Source of the DNA: Desulfurococcales archaeon
GTDB lineage: Archaea > Thermoproteota > Thermoprotei_A > Sulfolobales > NBVN01
Assembly (NCBI GenBank): GCA_023255955.1
Contig: JAGDWD010000007.1
Location: 135,929-199,928, forward strand
Direction of reading: 5' to 3'
Length of the DNA: 64,000 nt
The notes beneath the pieces are model-generated. The model had not been told where the DNA came from. It ran no database searches and saw nothing but the letters and a program-made list of their open reading frames with translations. How positions within the stretch are numbered: position 1 is the stretch's first letter; each line of letters opens with the position of its first letter. Of the stretch, positions 1 through 8,539 are shown one piece after another. The translations under genes were made by a program, and so were the position numbers.

Positions 1-21
1 GGTTGAGCTACTTAAACTCCT

Positions 22-717
22 CTAGCTAACTCTATTCAATTCTATTATTCTCCTAATTAGTTGGGACGATGAGTAACCATTAATCCTCTCCTTAACCCTC
101 ACCACTTCAACCGGGCTGAGACCACGTCTCTCAAGTTCCCTAGCTAGCTGTGTTTCGTCTACCTGCTGATCCGGTCCTAGCAGTACTATATCGGGGCGGA
201 TCTCCAGTAATGGTTTAAGATAGTCAGTTATGTCCCCCAGTACTGCCCTATATACAGGCTTTAATGAGCTAACTACTGCTAGCCTATCTGCCTCACTCAT
301 GACGGGGGGCCTACCTTTATTTTTCACAACGTTTACGTCTCTAGCCACAACTACATAGGTAAGGCCCAGCTCGTTAGCCTTCCTCAAGAAGTATAGATGG
401 CCTGGATGTACTATGTCGAAAGTACCGGCAACTACGACTTTCTTAACTTTGTTTCTTTCCCACTGGAACTCGGTTAGCCCCAGCATTCTTAGAGAGTCTA
501 TAAGGCCCTCAGCATAGGCGACGCAAGATACCGAAGTTATGTAATCTTCTATACTTAGATAGTACTTAGCATCCTCTAGGTAAAGCCCCGCAAGCTTGAG
601 TATCTCACCTACCTCCCTAGAGGGTTTAGCTGTCGCTTTAGCCTCCTCTAAAGCCTTAGCAAGCATGTCTATGTATTTCCTTACCCTAAATGCTGTGTCG
701 CTCAATTCCTGCACCAC
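22..717 (-). CDS. DUF357 domain fused to cytidylyltransferase-family nucleotidyltransferase (RibL-like FAD synthase family)
   Basis: A 231-residue protein with two parts. Residues 5-82 form a helical DUF357 domain. Residues 92-225 are a nucleotidyltransferase of the cytidylyltransferase-like fold, with GTFDIVHPGH (HxGH at 104-107) and a C-terminal YSSSQLIR motif in place of the usual ISSTxIR. The single-domain archaeal relatives include the FAD synthase RibL, so adenylyl or cytidylyl transfer to a phosphorylated metabolite is expected, but the substrate is not readable. Two GTG codons stand in tandem at the start. The start overlaps the 3' end of dph5 by 16 bp, so the two genes are probably co-transcribed. 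Confidence 0.8.
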   Translation of the reverse strand: MVQELSDTAFRVRKYIDMLAKALEEAKATAKPSREVGEILKLAGLYLEDAKYYLSIEDYITSVSCVAYAEGLIDSLRMLGLTEFQWERNKVKKVVVAGTFDIVHPGHLYFLRKANELGLTYVVVARDVNVVKNKGRPPVMSEADRLAVVSSLKPVYRAVLGDITDYLKPLLEIRPDIVLLGPDQQVDETQLARELERRGLSPVEVVRVKERINGYSSSQLIRRIIELNRVS

Positions 718-1493
718 TTAGAGCTTACTATTTCAATCATCTCAAGCTCGATAGGATGGGGCTTAGGCGATATGAAGATCAGAGTTTGCGGTACCTTATT
801 TATCTCCATCGCCTCCACCTCCTCGAGCCTGCCAGCACATATTGAGAAGTCAGGATAACCTAATGACGCTACAATAGCGACTAACCTGTCTTTGACTACC
901 ACGTTCTCCCTCCTCCTCTCCTCTATCTCTCTCAGTATCTTTAAAGCATCTACAGCCCTCATCGCAATACCTTTCTCACCATCATATTCTAGTAGCAGTA
1001 GAGTATGTAAGTTCTGACTATCATTCGATTTAATGACTTCGTACGGATACTCAAACAATATACCGTCCTTAGGGTAAACTACTGTAGCCACCCTACCTAG
1101 TTTATATACCATTAACCCACTGAAGGTTGCGGCTGTCGGTATAATGCTCACGCCTGGCACTACATGAAATTCGAATCCTGCTCTATGAGCTTCTATTAGT
1201 AAGGTAACGTGCGTTGTTGCTATGAGAGGGTCTCCTGGGGTAATTAGAGCCACGTTCTTACCCTCATTAAGCATACTTAATATAGTACGCCCAGAAAATT
1301 CCTCTAAGTCTTTCCTGGTTACTAATTTAAAGTCCCTCCTCAAGATCGCTGAGAGTTCCGGGATATCTAACCGGCTTGTGTATTCCTCTACTAAGACTAT
1401 GTCGGCCTTGGAGATAACTTCTTGAGCTTCTAAAGTAAGGTACCTAGGAGAAAGACCCATACCTACTAGGTAAAGTTTTCCCTGCTTACCCAT
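702..1493 (-). CDS. dph5: Diphthine synthase (Dph5/DphB)
   Basis: A 263-residue SAM-dependent methyltransferase of the tetrapyrrole-methylase fold. It methylates the modified histidine of elongation factor 2 during diphthamide synthesis. Seen: an N-terminal LYLVGMGLSP...LT..A strand-loop typical of diphthine synthases, an acidic VEEYTS segment near residue 35, the LITPGDPLIATTH SAM-binding loop (about 84-96) and VPGVSIIPTAATFSGL (about 111-127). Length matches the family (about 260). It is followed with a 16-bp overlap by the DUF357-nucleotidyltransferase. Confidence 0.93.
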   Translation of the reverse strand: MGKQGKLYLVGMGLSPRYLTLEAQEVISKADIVLVEEYTSRLDIPELSAILRRDFKLVTRKDLEEFSGRTILSMLNEGKNVALITPGDPLIATTHVTLLIEAHRAGFEFHVVPGVSIIPTAATFSGLMVYKLGRVATVVYPKDGILFEYPYEVIKSNDSQNLHTLLLLEYDGEKGIAMRAVDALKILREIEERRRENVVVKDRLVAIVASLGYPDFSICAGRLEEVEAMEINKVPQTLIFISPKPHPIELEMIEIVSSKWCRN

Positions 1494-1669
1494 CTATGTC
1501 TAGCCCCCATTACAACACTAAGTAGGATTTAGATACTGAAATTTGAGGAACCTGTATGCGTCGCTGCTCTTCTTTAATCCCAGATAATTAGCTTCTTGAT
1601 GTATTACTAGTATTAATGGTGAGGCTTCATTAAAGTTTGCTCGACATCTAAGTTTTAGCTCTGAAGCCA

Positions 1670-3484
1670 TTACTGCTCTATCTTCTCAACGACTTCCTCC
1701 GATATCTTCTTTAACTGTCTGTAATACATCTCAGTAAGTTCCTTCGTAGTTGTGGCATCTTCTGGGCCCTTATCAGGTCTCCACCTAATAAATCTGGGGA
1801 ACCTTATTGATATTCCGGCACCTTTCTTAACCATGTCGCGACAACATGTATGCTGAGGTGATAGGGTAAGCTCAGCACCTAGGATTTCTGCTACTAGGGC
1901 TGGGGTGAGCCAAATGTCTGGCTCTACTTCAGATACTACTCGCGGGTGTCTGTGGTCTATTACGTAGGGAGCTAATATCTCATCCATCTTTTCTAAATCA
2001 GCATCAGTAAACCCAGATCCCACTTTACACACTGTTTGAAATGTGTCGGTATCGGGGTCGTAGGCCGCTACGAGGAGTGCCCCGACCTTACCACCCCGCT
2101 TACCCCTACCTTTGAAAGCTCCCACAGCGACTAGGTCAACGGTATCTATCATCTCGCTCTTGTAGTCCCGCTTATACTTAATCCATAACCATCCCCTAGC
2201 TCCTGCCTGATATATTGATTGGGAATGTAGAGCTTTTACTACGACCCCTTCAGCTCCTTCCTCAACAGCCTTCAAGAAGAATTTCTCGAGGTCGTCAGCT
2301 CTAGTAACTACTACGGCTTCTGAAAGTCTGAATTTGTCGTTCTCGGTGATTATCTTGCTGAGAACCTCCCTCCTCGTTTTAAGAGGTTCATTAAGCATGT
2401 TCCTCCCGTCTACGTAGAGAACATCAAAAAGGAAAACAGCTACCGGATATTCCTTCAGCGCTTCATGTATGTCGTGTTTTCTCTTCCTATGCATTAGCTC
2501 CTGGAAAGGTCTCATAGCACCGGTATCTGGGTCTATGCACACTATCTCCCCTTCGACTATAGCCTCACCTGCCTTGATGAAGTTCTTAGCCATGTCAACA
2601 ACGTCCGGATATTGATGCGTTATGTTCTCCAGTCTCCTTGAAAATATCGTTATCCTATCCCCTGCTTTATGTATTTGAGCTCTCTCACCATCATACTTAT
2701 ACTCGACGAGAGCCTCCCCACCAACTTTATCGAGTATCTCCTGGGGATTGCTAAGCCTTTCAGCCAGCATAGGCCTTAAAGGTATCCCCGGTGTGGGTGT
2801 GATTGCTTTAAGACCCTCCAACCCCTTCGTAGCTAGAACCTTAGCGACGTTTCCTAGATCTGCCCTCACATTATATGCGTACTCAACTAACTGCCTATTA
2901 AGTGATGAACCTGTATATGCTATAGCGATCGCGTCCATTATAGTTGCGTCACCTATCCCCAGCCTAAGCCTCCCCTCTACAAGCCTAGCTATGTACCTCG
3001 CCTCTAGAGGAGTAGCCCTGGAGAGGAGGCTCGCTATAAGATTTACCTTGATGTCCCTGCTCCCTTCACCTGTAGCCTGAGCAACTTTAGCTAATGTATC
3101 ATAAACCTCGACTACGGTAAGCCTGGATGTATCTGCCTTCTGTACAAACCTCGCTAAGCCCCCAACACCTGCTGAAGACTTACCCGCCTTTAACTGCTCG
3201 ATGACCTTTCCTGAGTCACCGAGTTTGTTGTAGAGAGCTTCTATCTCACTCTCTTTAATGCCTAGAGACTTCGATGCGGCCTTAATAAGGAGTTTTATAC
3301 CTACCCCGAGCTCCGGCAAGCCTGACCATTCAGGCCATAACCTACCTTGAAGTAGGTACACCACCTTATCGACTACATCAGGCTCAGTCTTCCTGAAGAG
3401 ATCCACTAATATAGCTGTAAGCTGTGTTCTACTAGTGGTCCTCTCAGCGCTATCTAAAGCCTTAGCCAGAACCTCGAAGAGCAT
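1670..3484 (-). CDS. lig: ATP-dependent DNA ligase, archaeal type
   Basis: A 604-residue replicative and repair DNA ligase. An N-terminal helical DNA-binding domain (1-230) is followed by the adenylation domain with motif I KYDGERAQ, whose Lys263 is the AMP-accepting nucleophile. Downstream are a VEGEIV motif, GAEGVVVKAL (motif IV) and WLWIKYKRDY (motif V), then an OB-fold domain ending with the ISIRFPRF.RWRPDKGPEDATT segment usual for archaeal ligases. Length fits the family (590-610). An ATG start lies 65 bp downstream of nep1 on the same strand. Just past the stop, a 7-bp inverted repeat (1623-1629 with 1662-1668) could form a hairpin. Confidence 0.96.
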   Translation of the reverse strand: MLFEVLAKALDSAERTTSRTQLTAILVDLFRKTEPDVVDKVVYLLQGRLWPEWSGLPELGVGIKLLIKAASKSLGIKESEIEALYNKLGDSGKVIEQLKAGKSSAGVGGLARFVQKADTSRLTVVEVYDTLAKVAQATGEGSRDIKVNLIASLLSRATPLEARYIARLVEGRLRLGIGDATIMDAIAIAYTGSSLNRQLVEYAYNVRADLGNVAKVLATKGLEGLKAITPTPGIPLRPMLAERLSNPQEILDKVGGEALVEYKYDGERAQIHKAGDRITIFSRRLENITHQYPDVVDMAKNFIKAGEAIVEGEIVCIDPDTGAMRPFQELMHRKRKHDIHEALKEYPVAVFLFDVLYVDGRNMLNEPLKTRREVLSKIITENDKFRLSEAVVVTRADDLEKFFLKAVEEGAEGVVVKALHSQSIYQAGARGWLWIKYKRDYKSEMIDTVDLVAVGAFKGRGKRGGKVGALLVAAYDPDTDTFQTVCKVGSGFTDADLEKMDEILAPYVIDHRHPRVVSEVEPDIWLTPALVAEILGAELTLSPQHTCCRDMVKKGAGISIRFPRFIRWRPDKGPEDATTTKELTEMYYRQLKKISEEVVEKIEQ

Positions 3485-3549
3485 TATACCCCAGTAGAAA
3501 CTACTTCTCGAATCTTAAATAAACTTAACTAAATATTTGATGTCCTTAA

Positions 3550-4245
3550 TTAAAGTATGTGTAGTAGTTCCTCACACCCAGTAACTATACGGGACACCAC
3601 AACCCACGTGTCGAGAGGCTCTGGATATATAGAGAAGACGTACTTAGAGTAGGACCTAATCACAGGACTGAAATCACCTCTTGGAAACCCTCCTATAACG
3701 ATTGGGAGTCCCTCTCTTAACGATATACGACATATCTCTGAAGGCTTTTCAATAGATCCCCTCTCATCCATCAATACGATCTCACTTACCCCAAGTTCCT
3801 GCAACAACCTTGGGAAGTCCATAGAGACGACCTCTATTAAAGGCTTGGAAGATCCTGGCGGAACCTTTCCGTATTTGAGTGCCTGCTCCATGAGCCCAAC
3901 AAACCTCAAGTAGTTTCGAGGTATTCTAGTAGCTGGATCTATGAAGATAACATAATCATTTATGGTGTGTACTACGAACCTCAACTTACCCTTTAGGTTT
4001 AACGGTGAGGAGAGAGCCTCAAGTAGTGATATATGGACTATGTCGGGTCGTCCACGCTTCTCTCTTTCTCGCAGCCCCTTCATAGCAAAATAATGTAGGG
4101 ACACATCTAACAGAGTCTCAGCAGGGTTCTTACCTCTTCTCCTAGCCCACTTTACTACAGAGGGATGTCCTAAGATCTCCCGCGGAATAAACTCTAGGGC
4201 TGACTCTGCCAGTATTATGGTGGTAGTAGCTTCCGAAAAATTCAT
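3550..4245 (-). CDS. nep1: rRNA pseudouridine N1-methyltransferase Nep1/Emg1
   Basis: A 231-residue SPOUT-class methyltransferase that methylates a hypermodified pseudouridine of 16S rRNA and assists small-subunit assembly. Diagnostic segments are the KRGRPDIVHISLLEAL block (about 63-79), the IFIDPATRIPRNYLRFVGLMEQAL block (about 104-128) and the C-terminal SAM-knot IVIGGFPRGDFS (about 182-193). The ATG overlaps the stop of the upstream CRM-domain gene by 4 bp, so the two are translationally coupled. This fits a shared role in ribosome assembly. Confidence 0.93.
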   Translation of the reverse strand: MNFSEATTTIILAESALEFIPREILGHPSVVKWARRRGKNPAETLLDVSLHYFAMKGLREREKRGRPDIVHISLLEALSSPLNLKGKLRFVVHTINDYVIFIDPATRIPRNYLRFVGLMEQALKYGKVPPGSSKPLIEVVSMDFPRLLQELGVSEIVLMDERGSIEKPSEICRISLREGLPIVIGGFPRGDFSPVIRSYSKYVFSIYPEPLDTWVVVSRIVTGCEELLHIL

Positions 4246-4538
4246 GTATTCCTCCCACTTTCTCTAGGTTTAGGCTTCTTACGAAGTACAAAGACATGTC
4301 CTCGTACTGTAACTAAATCAGCATCAACTAGCTTAGCTACCTCCTCAGCTATGCTTCGAGTATCTCTCCCCGTACTGGAGAGATATGACCTCAGAACTCG
4401 GACCTTTATGACCTTCTCCTCCTTCAGCTTTCTCTTTATCTCATCTATTAATCCTTCATGCAGCCCGTTCTTACCTATCCTAACTGAAGGTTTCCCATGT
4501 ATCGTAGCTATGCTCCTTCTATCTTTTCTCACTCTCAC
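4242..4538 (-). CDS. YhbY/CRM-domain RNA-binding protein
   Basis: A 98-residue protein spanned by one CRM (YhbY-type) RNA-binding domain. Seen: the conserved P.VRIGKNGLHEGLIDEIKRKLKEEKVIKVR start and a variant of the GxxG loop near residues 35-45, then VAKLVDADLVTVRGHVFVLRKK. Bacterial YhbY associates with pre-50S particles, so an archaeal pre-rRNA role is inferred. The linkage to nep1 through an ATGA overlap supports this. The upstream intergenic region holds TATA-like stretches about 30 and 60 bp before the ATG. Confidence 0.82.
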   Translation of the reverse strand: MRVRKDRRSIATIHGKPSVRIGKNGLHEGLIDEIKRKLKEEKVIKVRVLRSYLSSTGRDTRSIAEEVAKLVDADLVTVRGHVFVLRKKPKPRESGRNT

Positions 4539-4728
4539 ACCACACCTAACTACTTAGTTGCTGATATATGTTAAGTTAGTACCCGCAGATAAATAAATGA
4601 TATATACCTCTTATCCGCAATCAAATGTAGGGTACCTAGTTCCTAAAATAACCAGAGTCAATTTTTCAGTGGATTGCTTTCATATTTTACTAGGTTAGGA
4701 GCTTTAATGTACTTGATGTCAGCACTCT

Positions 4729-5715
4729 CTATATGGTGAATGATAGTGCTAAGGAAATTATGGATAGTAGTAGAGGTACCTTAATGAGGGCCCGCAAAGC
4801 CTGGTCCAGTTTTAACCTCCCCATGGAGTAAGCCACTAAAACAAGTATTGTGAGTACTATAAAGTACTTTATTAATGACATGACAATGCTTAGGGGTGCT
4901 GGGAGTATTGGGGGGATAGGTATCAGCAAGTTAGCGAACAGGAAGACGTATAGGGATATCTCGACTTCATGTAGTAGTATGCTTAGTCCAAGAGCTGGAC
5001 CACTTAACTCGGCTAGGTAGCCTCCAGCTATCTCGGTCTCAGCTTCAGGGATATCGAAGGGCTTCAACATAGTCTTTGAGAGCAGGGCTATTGAGAAGGA
5101 TATAGCTGCTAATATTATTGTAGCTACATGGAAAATCCATTGAAGGGGTTGTTGAGCCCGTAATATGCCGGGGTTGCTGAGAGCGTCCGCAAGAGATAGA
5201 GTGTTTGGTGCGAGAACCTTCACCATAGATATCAATGATATAGCTATGACTGGCTCAAAAACAAGTAGCATCGTGGCGTACCTCACTCCTCCAAAGCCTG
5301 GGTAAGGTGATACACTACCCAATCCTATCAATGACATAGCTATGGAGGCGTAGAAGGTTAAGTATATGAATACCAGGACATCGTATTCAGCTCTTATGTA
5401 GAGTGGGGTTAAAGGCAGTAAGGCGGTACTCGCAGATAGAGCTACGATACCTAGAATAACTAGGTATAGGATCAGCCTAGCAGGAGTGTAGGCACCTGTG
5501 ACTAGCTCCTTAACGAAGAGAAGCTTATAGATGTCTGCGAACGGTTGCAGTATCCCGGCAGGACCTACGTACTTAGGCCCTACCCTGTTTTGGAGCCTAG
5601 CTATAAGCTTCCGCCTATACCACTGGGACACTAAACCCAAGATCGTCAGGAAAGCTAGGCCTGGATACACTAATGCCGTGAAAATTAGTTTAAGGAACTC
5701 TATGAGTGGTTCCAT
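4729..5715 (-). CDS. mbhM: Membrane-bound hydrogenase subunit M (NuoH-like)
   Basis: A 328-residue integral membrane protein with about eight predicted helices, homologous to NuoH/ND1 and MbhM. It anchors the peripheral hydrogenase arm to the membrane. Seen: the first-loop RLQNRVGPKYVGPAGILQPFADIYKLL motif and the charged FDIPEAETEIAGGYLAELSG segment (about 217-236) that in complex I lines the quinone/coupling cavity. It is the last gene of the Mbh operon, 2 bp after mbhI. No gene follows on this strand for 190 bp, so transcription probably ends here. Confidence 0.9.
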   Translation of the reverse strand: MEPLIEFLKLIFTALVYPGLAFLTILGLVSQWYRRKLIARLQNRVGPKYVGPAGILQPFADIYKLLFVKELVTGAYTPARLILYLVILGIVALSASTALLPLTPLYIRAEYDVLVFIYLTFYASIAMSLIGLGSVSPYPGFGGVRYATMLLVFEPVIAISLISMVKVLAPNTLSLADALSNPGILRAQQPLQWIFHVATIILAAISFSIALLSKTMLKPFDIPEAETEIAGGYLAELSGPALGLSILLHEVEISLYVFLFANLLIPIPPILPAPLSIVMSLIKYFIVLTILVLVAYSMGRLKLDQALRALIKVPLLLSIISLALSFTI

Positions 5716-5717
5716 AC

Positions 5718-6044
5718 CTAGACACCCCCTCTGACTGTAACTACTATGACGAGTAGTAAGAGTAGAATCAGCAGGTATGGGAGGGACAGGGCAAACCAGT
5801 CATTGAAGATCCCTGTCTGTACGTGGCCTATCAGAATCTCATATATTCTCTCAAATACCCTCCTCACGGCCCAAGAGATTTCCGTCACTCTCACAGTAAA
5901 GCCTGATTGAGGTTCCCCAGATAAGTAGAGCTCGGTCCTCCTTATGCGGGTCCTCAAGGATATGGGTAGCCAGAGTATTAGAGCTAAAACTATAGACATC
6001 GTGGTCAGGATAGTAGCTATACCTAGAGCATCCATCTTACCCAC
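5718..6044 (-). CDS. mbhI: Membrane-bound hydrogenase small membrane subunit (MbhI-like)
   Basis: A 108-residue protein with a hydrophobic helix at each end (about 7-27 and 84-104) and a soluble, helix-prone middle (RVTEISWAVRRVFERIYEILIGHVQTG). The fit to MbhI rests on size, topology and position between the MrpD-like and NuoH-like subunits. In Pyrococcus Mbh the corresponding subunit bridges the antiporter and hydrogenase modules. It overlaps the upstream mbhH stop by 8 bp and precedes mbhM by 2 bp. Sequence similarity alone is weak. Confidence 0.7.
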   Translation of the reverse strand: MGKMDALGIATILTTMSIVLALILWLPISLRTRIRRTELYLSGEPQSGFTVRVTEISWAVRRVFERIYEILIGHVQTGIFNDWFALSLPYLLILLLLLVIVVTVRGGV

Positions 6045-7629
6045 CTGAAGTAATGTAGTTAACGAAAGCCTCTAAAGCCTTTATTATGTATCTATCTGCG
6101 TATACTAAAGACCTTGATGCGCTGTCGATGGCTAGGCTGATCACCAACGGATTCAAAATCACTAGGAGAGCTATCAGAGCTATGAGGGGTAGGAGCATGG
6201 AGGGACCTCCAAGCCTGTGGGTTTCTATGTCAGATGTTTGAGAGCCGAATAGAGTTGGGTAGATGACCTTTAGATAGCCAAGCATAGCAATCCCGGAAGA
6301 TGCTAGGAGTACAGCTACCAACTCGAACCGCCCCACCTCGATGTACGCCTGGTAGAGAGCGAACTTACTGAAGAACCCGCCGAGTGGTGGTAAGCCTACA
6401 AGTGAGAAACATGCTGCTGCTATTGCTATGCCCACCACCGGGCTAAGTCTACCCACAGCTTTTAGATCTGGTATCCTCCTTGTCTTAGATACCTCTATAG
6501 CCACCCCGACACTCATGAATAGGAGTGCCTTCCCAGCAGCGTGAGTTAGTATATGGTAGGTAGCTGCTTTAACTCCGGCGGGAGTACCTAGGGAGAGTCC
6601 CGTAAATATGAGGCCTAAATGCATTACTGTACTATAAGCTATGAGTCTCTTAACATCGTTCTGCACTAACATCATCACAGATGCGAAGATAGCTGAGAAC
6701 GCTCCTAAGGCGCTTAAGACTGTTCCTAGGTAGGGTGAGAGACTGTAGAAAGAGCTTAGCGGGTCGTATACCCCGAAAACTGTGTATAAGAGCCTAGCTG
6801 AGGTGTATGCTCCCGCATTAACAACTAACCCTGAAAGTATTGCAGATATAGGTGTTGGAGCAGCTGGATGCGCGTCAGGAAGCCAGAAATGATTGGGGAA
6901 GATACCAGCCTTAAACGTGAATGTCCAGAGAGATAGAGCTAAGATAACAGCAACAGCGGCTATGACATTACCCCACGTAAAGAGATCTACGAAAGGCGTG
7001 AGTAACCTGAACGTAGGTCTTGACTCAGCAGCTACTAACCCCATCGTAAGGTTGCCGAAGCTGGCGTAGGTAATTACCGCAGCCAAGAAGTATGAGAGAC
7101 CAGCTAGGGCACCGAAGAACGCGTATTTAATTGATGCCTCTACAGCTTCCTTACTGTTTCTGTAGTAGGCGACTAGACCGTAACAGGTTATTCCTAATAC
7201 TTCTAACATGACGAAGAGATTGAAGATGTCTCCTGTGTAGTATATTCCTAGGAGTCCTGCCTCGAGTCCGAGGAGTAGTGAGTAGTAGTAGGGAGTGCCT
7301 GTATCGCTACCTAAGTACCACGAACTATAGAGAGTTACGAACACTATTATGAAGGCTGTGTAGGTAGCTAGCAAAGTAGAGAAGCTATCTGCCTCATATA
7401 CTATACCTAGAGGTGGGGGCCACCCACCCATCCTATAAACTACTGGTTCACCTACCTGGGATACGTAAACATAGCCTAGTAAAGTCATGAAGAATACGGT
7501 CAAGGTTACTGATAAGGCTACCGCGTGGAAAACCTTTACTGACTTGATCTTTAGGTATATGAGGGGTATAGCAAAGGCTGTGGCTACCAACACTACCGGT
7601 GCAGCCGCGATTAAGTGCATGTGTCTCAC
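6037..7629 (-). CDS. mbhH: Membrane-bound hydrogenase antiporter-like subunit H (MrpD/NuoN-like)
   Basis: A 530-residue, about 14-helix proton-translocating subunit of the NuoL/M/N-MrpA/D family. It carries the expected ion-path residues: the glutamate of the TM5 segment NLFVMLEVLGI (about 137-147), the lysine of FTFKAGIFPNHFWLPDAHPAAPTPISA (about 237-263), and the broken-helix HXL region LIAYSTVMHLGLIFTGLSLG (about 330-349). The GTG/ATG-type start lies directly after the mrpE-like gene with no gap. It would drive H+ or Na+ movement across the membrane, powered by ferredoxin-dependent H2 evolution. Confidence 0.93.
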   Translation of the reverse strand: MRHMHLIAAAPVVLVATAFAIPLIYLKIKSVKVFHAVALSVTLTVFFMTLLGYVYVSQVGEPVVYRMGGWPPPLGIVYEADSFSTLLATYTAFIIVFVTLYSSWYLGSDTGTPYYYSLLLGLEAGLLGIYYTGDIFNLFVMLEVLGITCYGLVAYYRNSKEAVEASIKYAFFGALAGLSYFLAAVITYASFGNLTMGLVAAESRPTFRLLTPFVDLFTWGNVIAAVAVILALSLWTFTFKAGIFPNHFWLPDAHPAAPTPISAILSGLVVNAGAYTSARLLYTVFGVYDPLSSFYSLSPYLGTVLSALGAFSAIFASVMMLVQNDVKRLIAYSTVMHLGLIFTGLSLGTPAGVKAATYHILTHAAGKALLFMSVGVAIEVSKTRRIPDLKAVGRLSPVVGIAIAAACFSLVGLPPLGGFFSKFALYQAYIEVGRFELVAVLLASSGIAMLGYLKVIYPTLFGSQTSDIETHRLGGPSMLLPLIALIALLVILNPLVISLAIDSASRSLVYADRYIIKALEAFVNYITSGG

Positions 7630-8127
7630 CTACTCGAACACCTTAGACAGCCTCCTCTCAAATGGTTCTAGTATCTCCTTATATGTGGTCTCTGGGTCAA
7701 GGCCTACTGCATATATCCAGTGTACATAGTAGAGGGATCTCTGGGGTTCTATATCTACAACTACTGTTCCAGGTGTATTAGTTATAGAGTTCGCACTAGC
7801 TACTATCGTGTAGCTGTTACTAGCTTTGTATGGTACCCTCACTATTGCCGGTTTAACCGGCATGTCTTTGCTAAGTATTATTCTTATAACGGTCCAATGA
7901 GCTTTAAATTCAGCCACCGTCAGATAATAGAAAGCATAACTTACTAAGTTAAAGAATCTCCTAATGCTGAGAGCCTTCGACTCATCCTTAATTAGATATT
8001 TAGAAGCTAGGATACTCCCAGCTATCGCTATTAAAGACCCTATTACTATGTCGTAGGGTGATAAGCTCCCACTAAACACTATATACACCACAAATATCAG
8101 TATCGCCACCGGAACATACTTCCTCAT
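7630..8127 (-). CDS. mbhA: Mrp antiporter subunit E-like (MbhA)
   Basis: A 165-residue MrpE/MnhE-family protein. Two or three N-terminal helices (5-45) are followed by an amphipathic soluble domain, with the family's VRVPYKASNSYTIVASANSITNTPGTVVVDIEP block (about 98-130) and a final TTYKEILEPFERRL helix. It is a structural subunit of the Mrp module. In Pyrococcus furiosus the MrpE-like gene is the first gene of mbh. Here it is inside the operon, between mbhG and mbhH. Confidence 0.88.
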   Translation of the reverse strand: MRKYVPVAILIFVVYIVFSGSLSPYDIVIGSLIAIAGSILASKYLIKDESKALSIRRFFNLVSYAFYYLTVAEFKAHWTVIRIILSKDMPVKPAIVRVPYKASNSYTIVASANSITNTPGTVVVDIEPQRSLYYVHWIYAVGLDPETTYKEILEPFERRLSKVFE

Positions 8128-8131
8128 ATGC

Positions 8132-8539
8132 TCACCCCCTCAACTCCCTTATCTTTCTTGAGTCCAAGGTTCCATAGAGTCTAAAGATTTGGAGTGCTAG
8201 GAAGATCAGAAAGAGATTTACTGCTAATCCTATGACTATCGCGGTTAGGACCAGTGCTTGAGGTAGTGGATCTACAGCTGAGGTAGCGAACTTTATAATA
8301 TCTCCCTCCGATATCGTATCCGTCTTCAGGAGTACGGGTGGTATCGAAGAAGGTTTAAACCCTAAAAATATTGCCAGAACATTTAGCGCGTCTCCTAATA
8401 TAGTCAGTGCGATTATCTTCTTAGTTATGTGGGGTCGTGCTACTATACCGTAAATAGATACTCCTATTGTTGCTAGTAAATTATATAGTGCGAATATTAC
8501 TAGGAACCTCTCAAGGAAGTTAGTGTCCATCACCAACAC
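8132..8539 (-). CDS. mbhG: Mrp antiporter subunit C-like (MbhG, NuoK-like)
   Basis: A 135-residue, three-helix MrpC/NuoK-family subunit. Seen: LYNLLATIGVSIYGIVARPHITKKIIALTILGDALNVLAIFLGF and the C-terminal PLPQALVLTAIVIGLAVNLFLIFLALQIF helix, which matches the DPLPQALVLTAIVIG signature of MrpC. Length is slightly above typical (about 110-125) because of an insertion of about 25 residues before the last helix. The start overlaps the end of the mbhE-mbhF fusion gene by 20 bp. Confidence 0.9.
   Translation of the reverse strand: MLVMDTNFLERFLVIFALYNLLATIGVSIYGIVARPHITKKIIALTILGDALNVLAIFLGFKPSSIPPVLLKTDTISEGDIIKFATSAVDPLPQALVLTAIVIGLAVNLFLIFLALQIFRLYGTLDSRKIRELRG

Noticed and set aside
1623-1668. 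Possible C/D-box RNA after the ligase gene (ATGGTGA ... CTGA, paired ends)
   Set aside because: The C box is off consensus and the D' and C' boxes are missing. A simple 7-bp inverted repeat downstream of the stop explains it.
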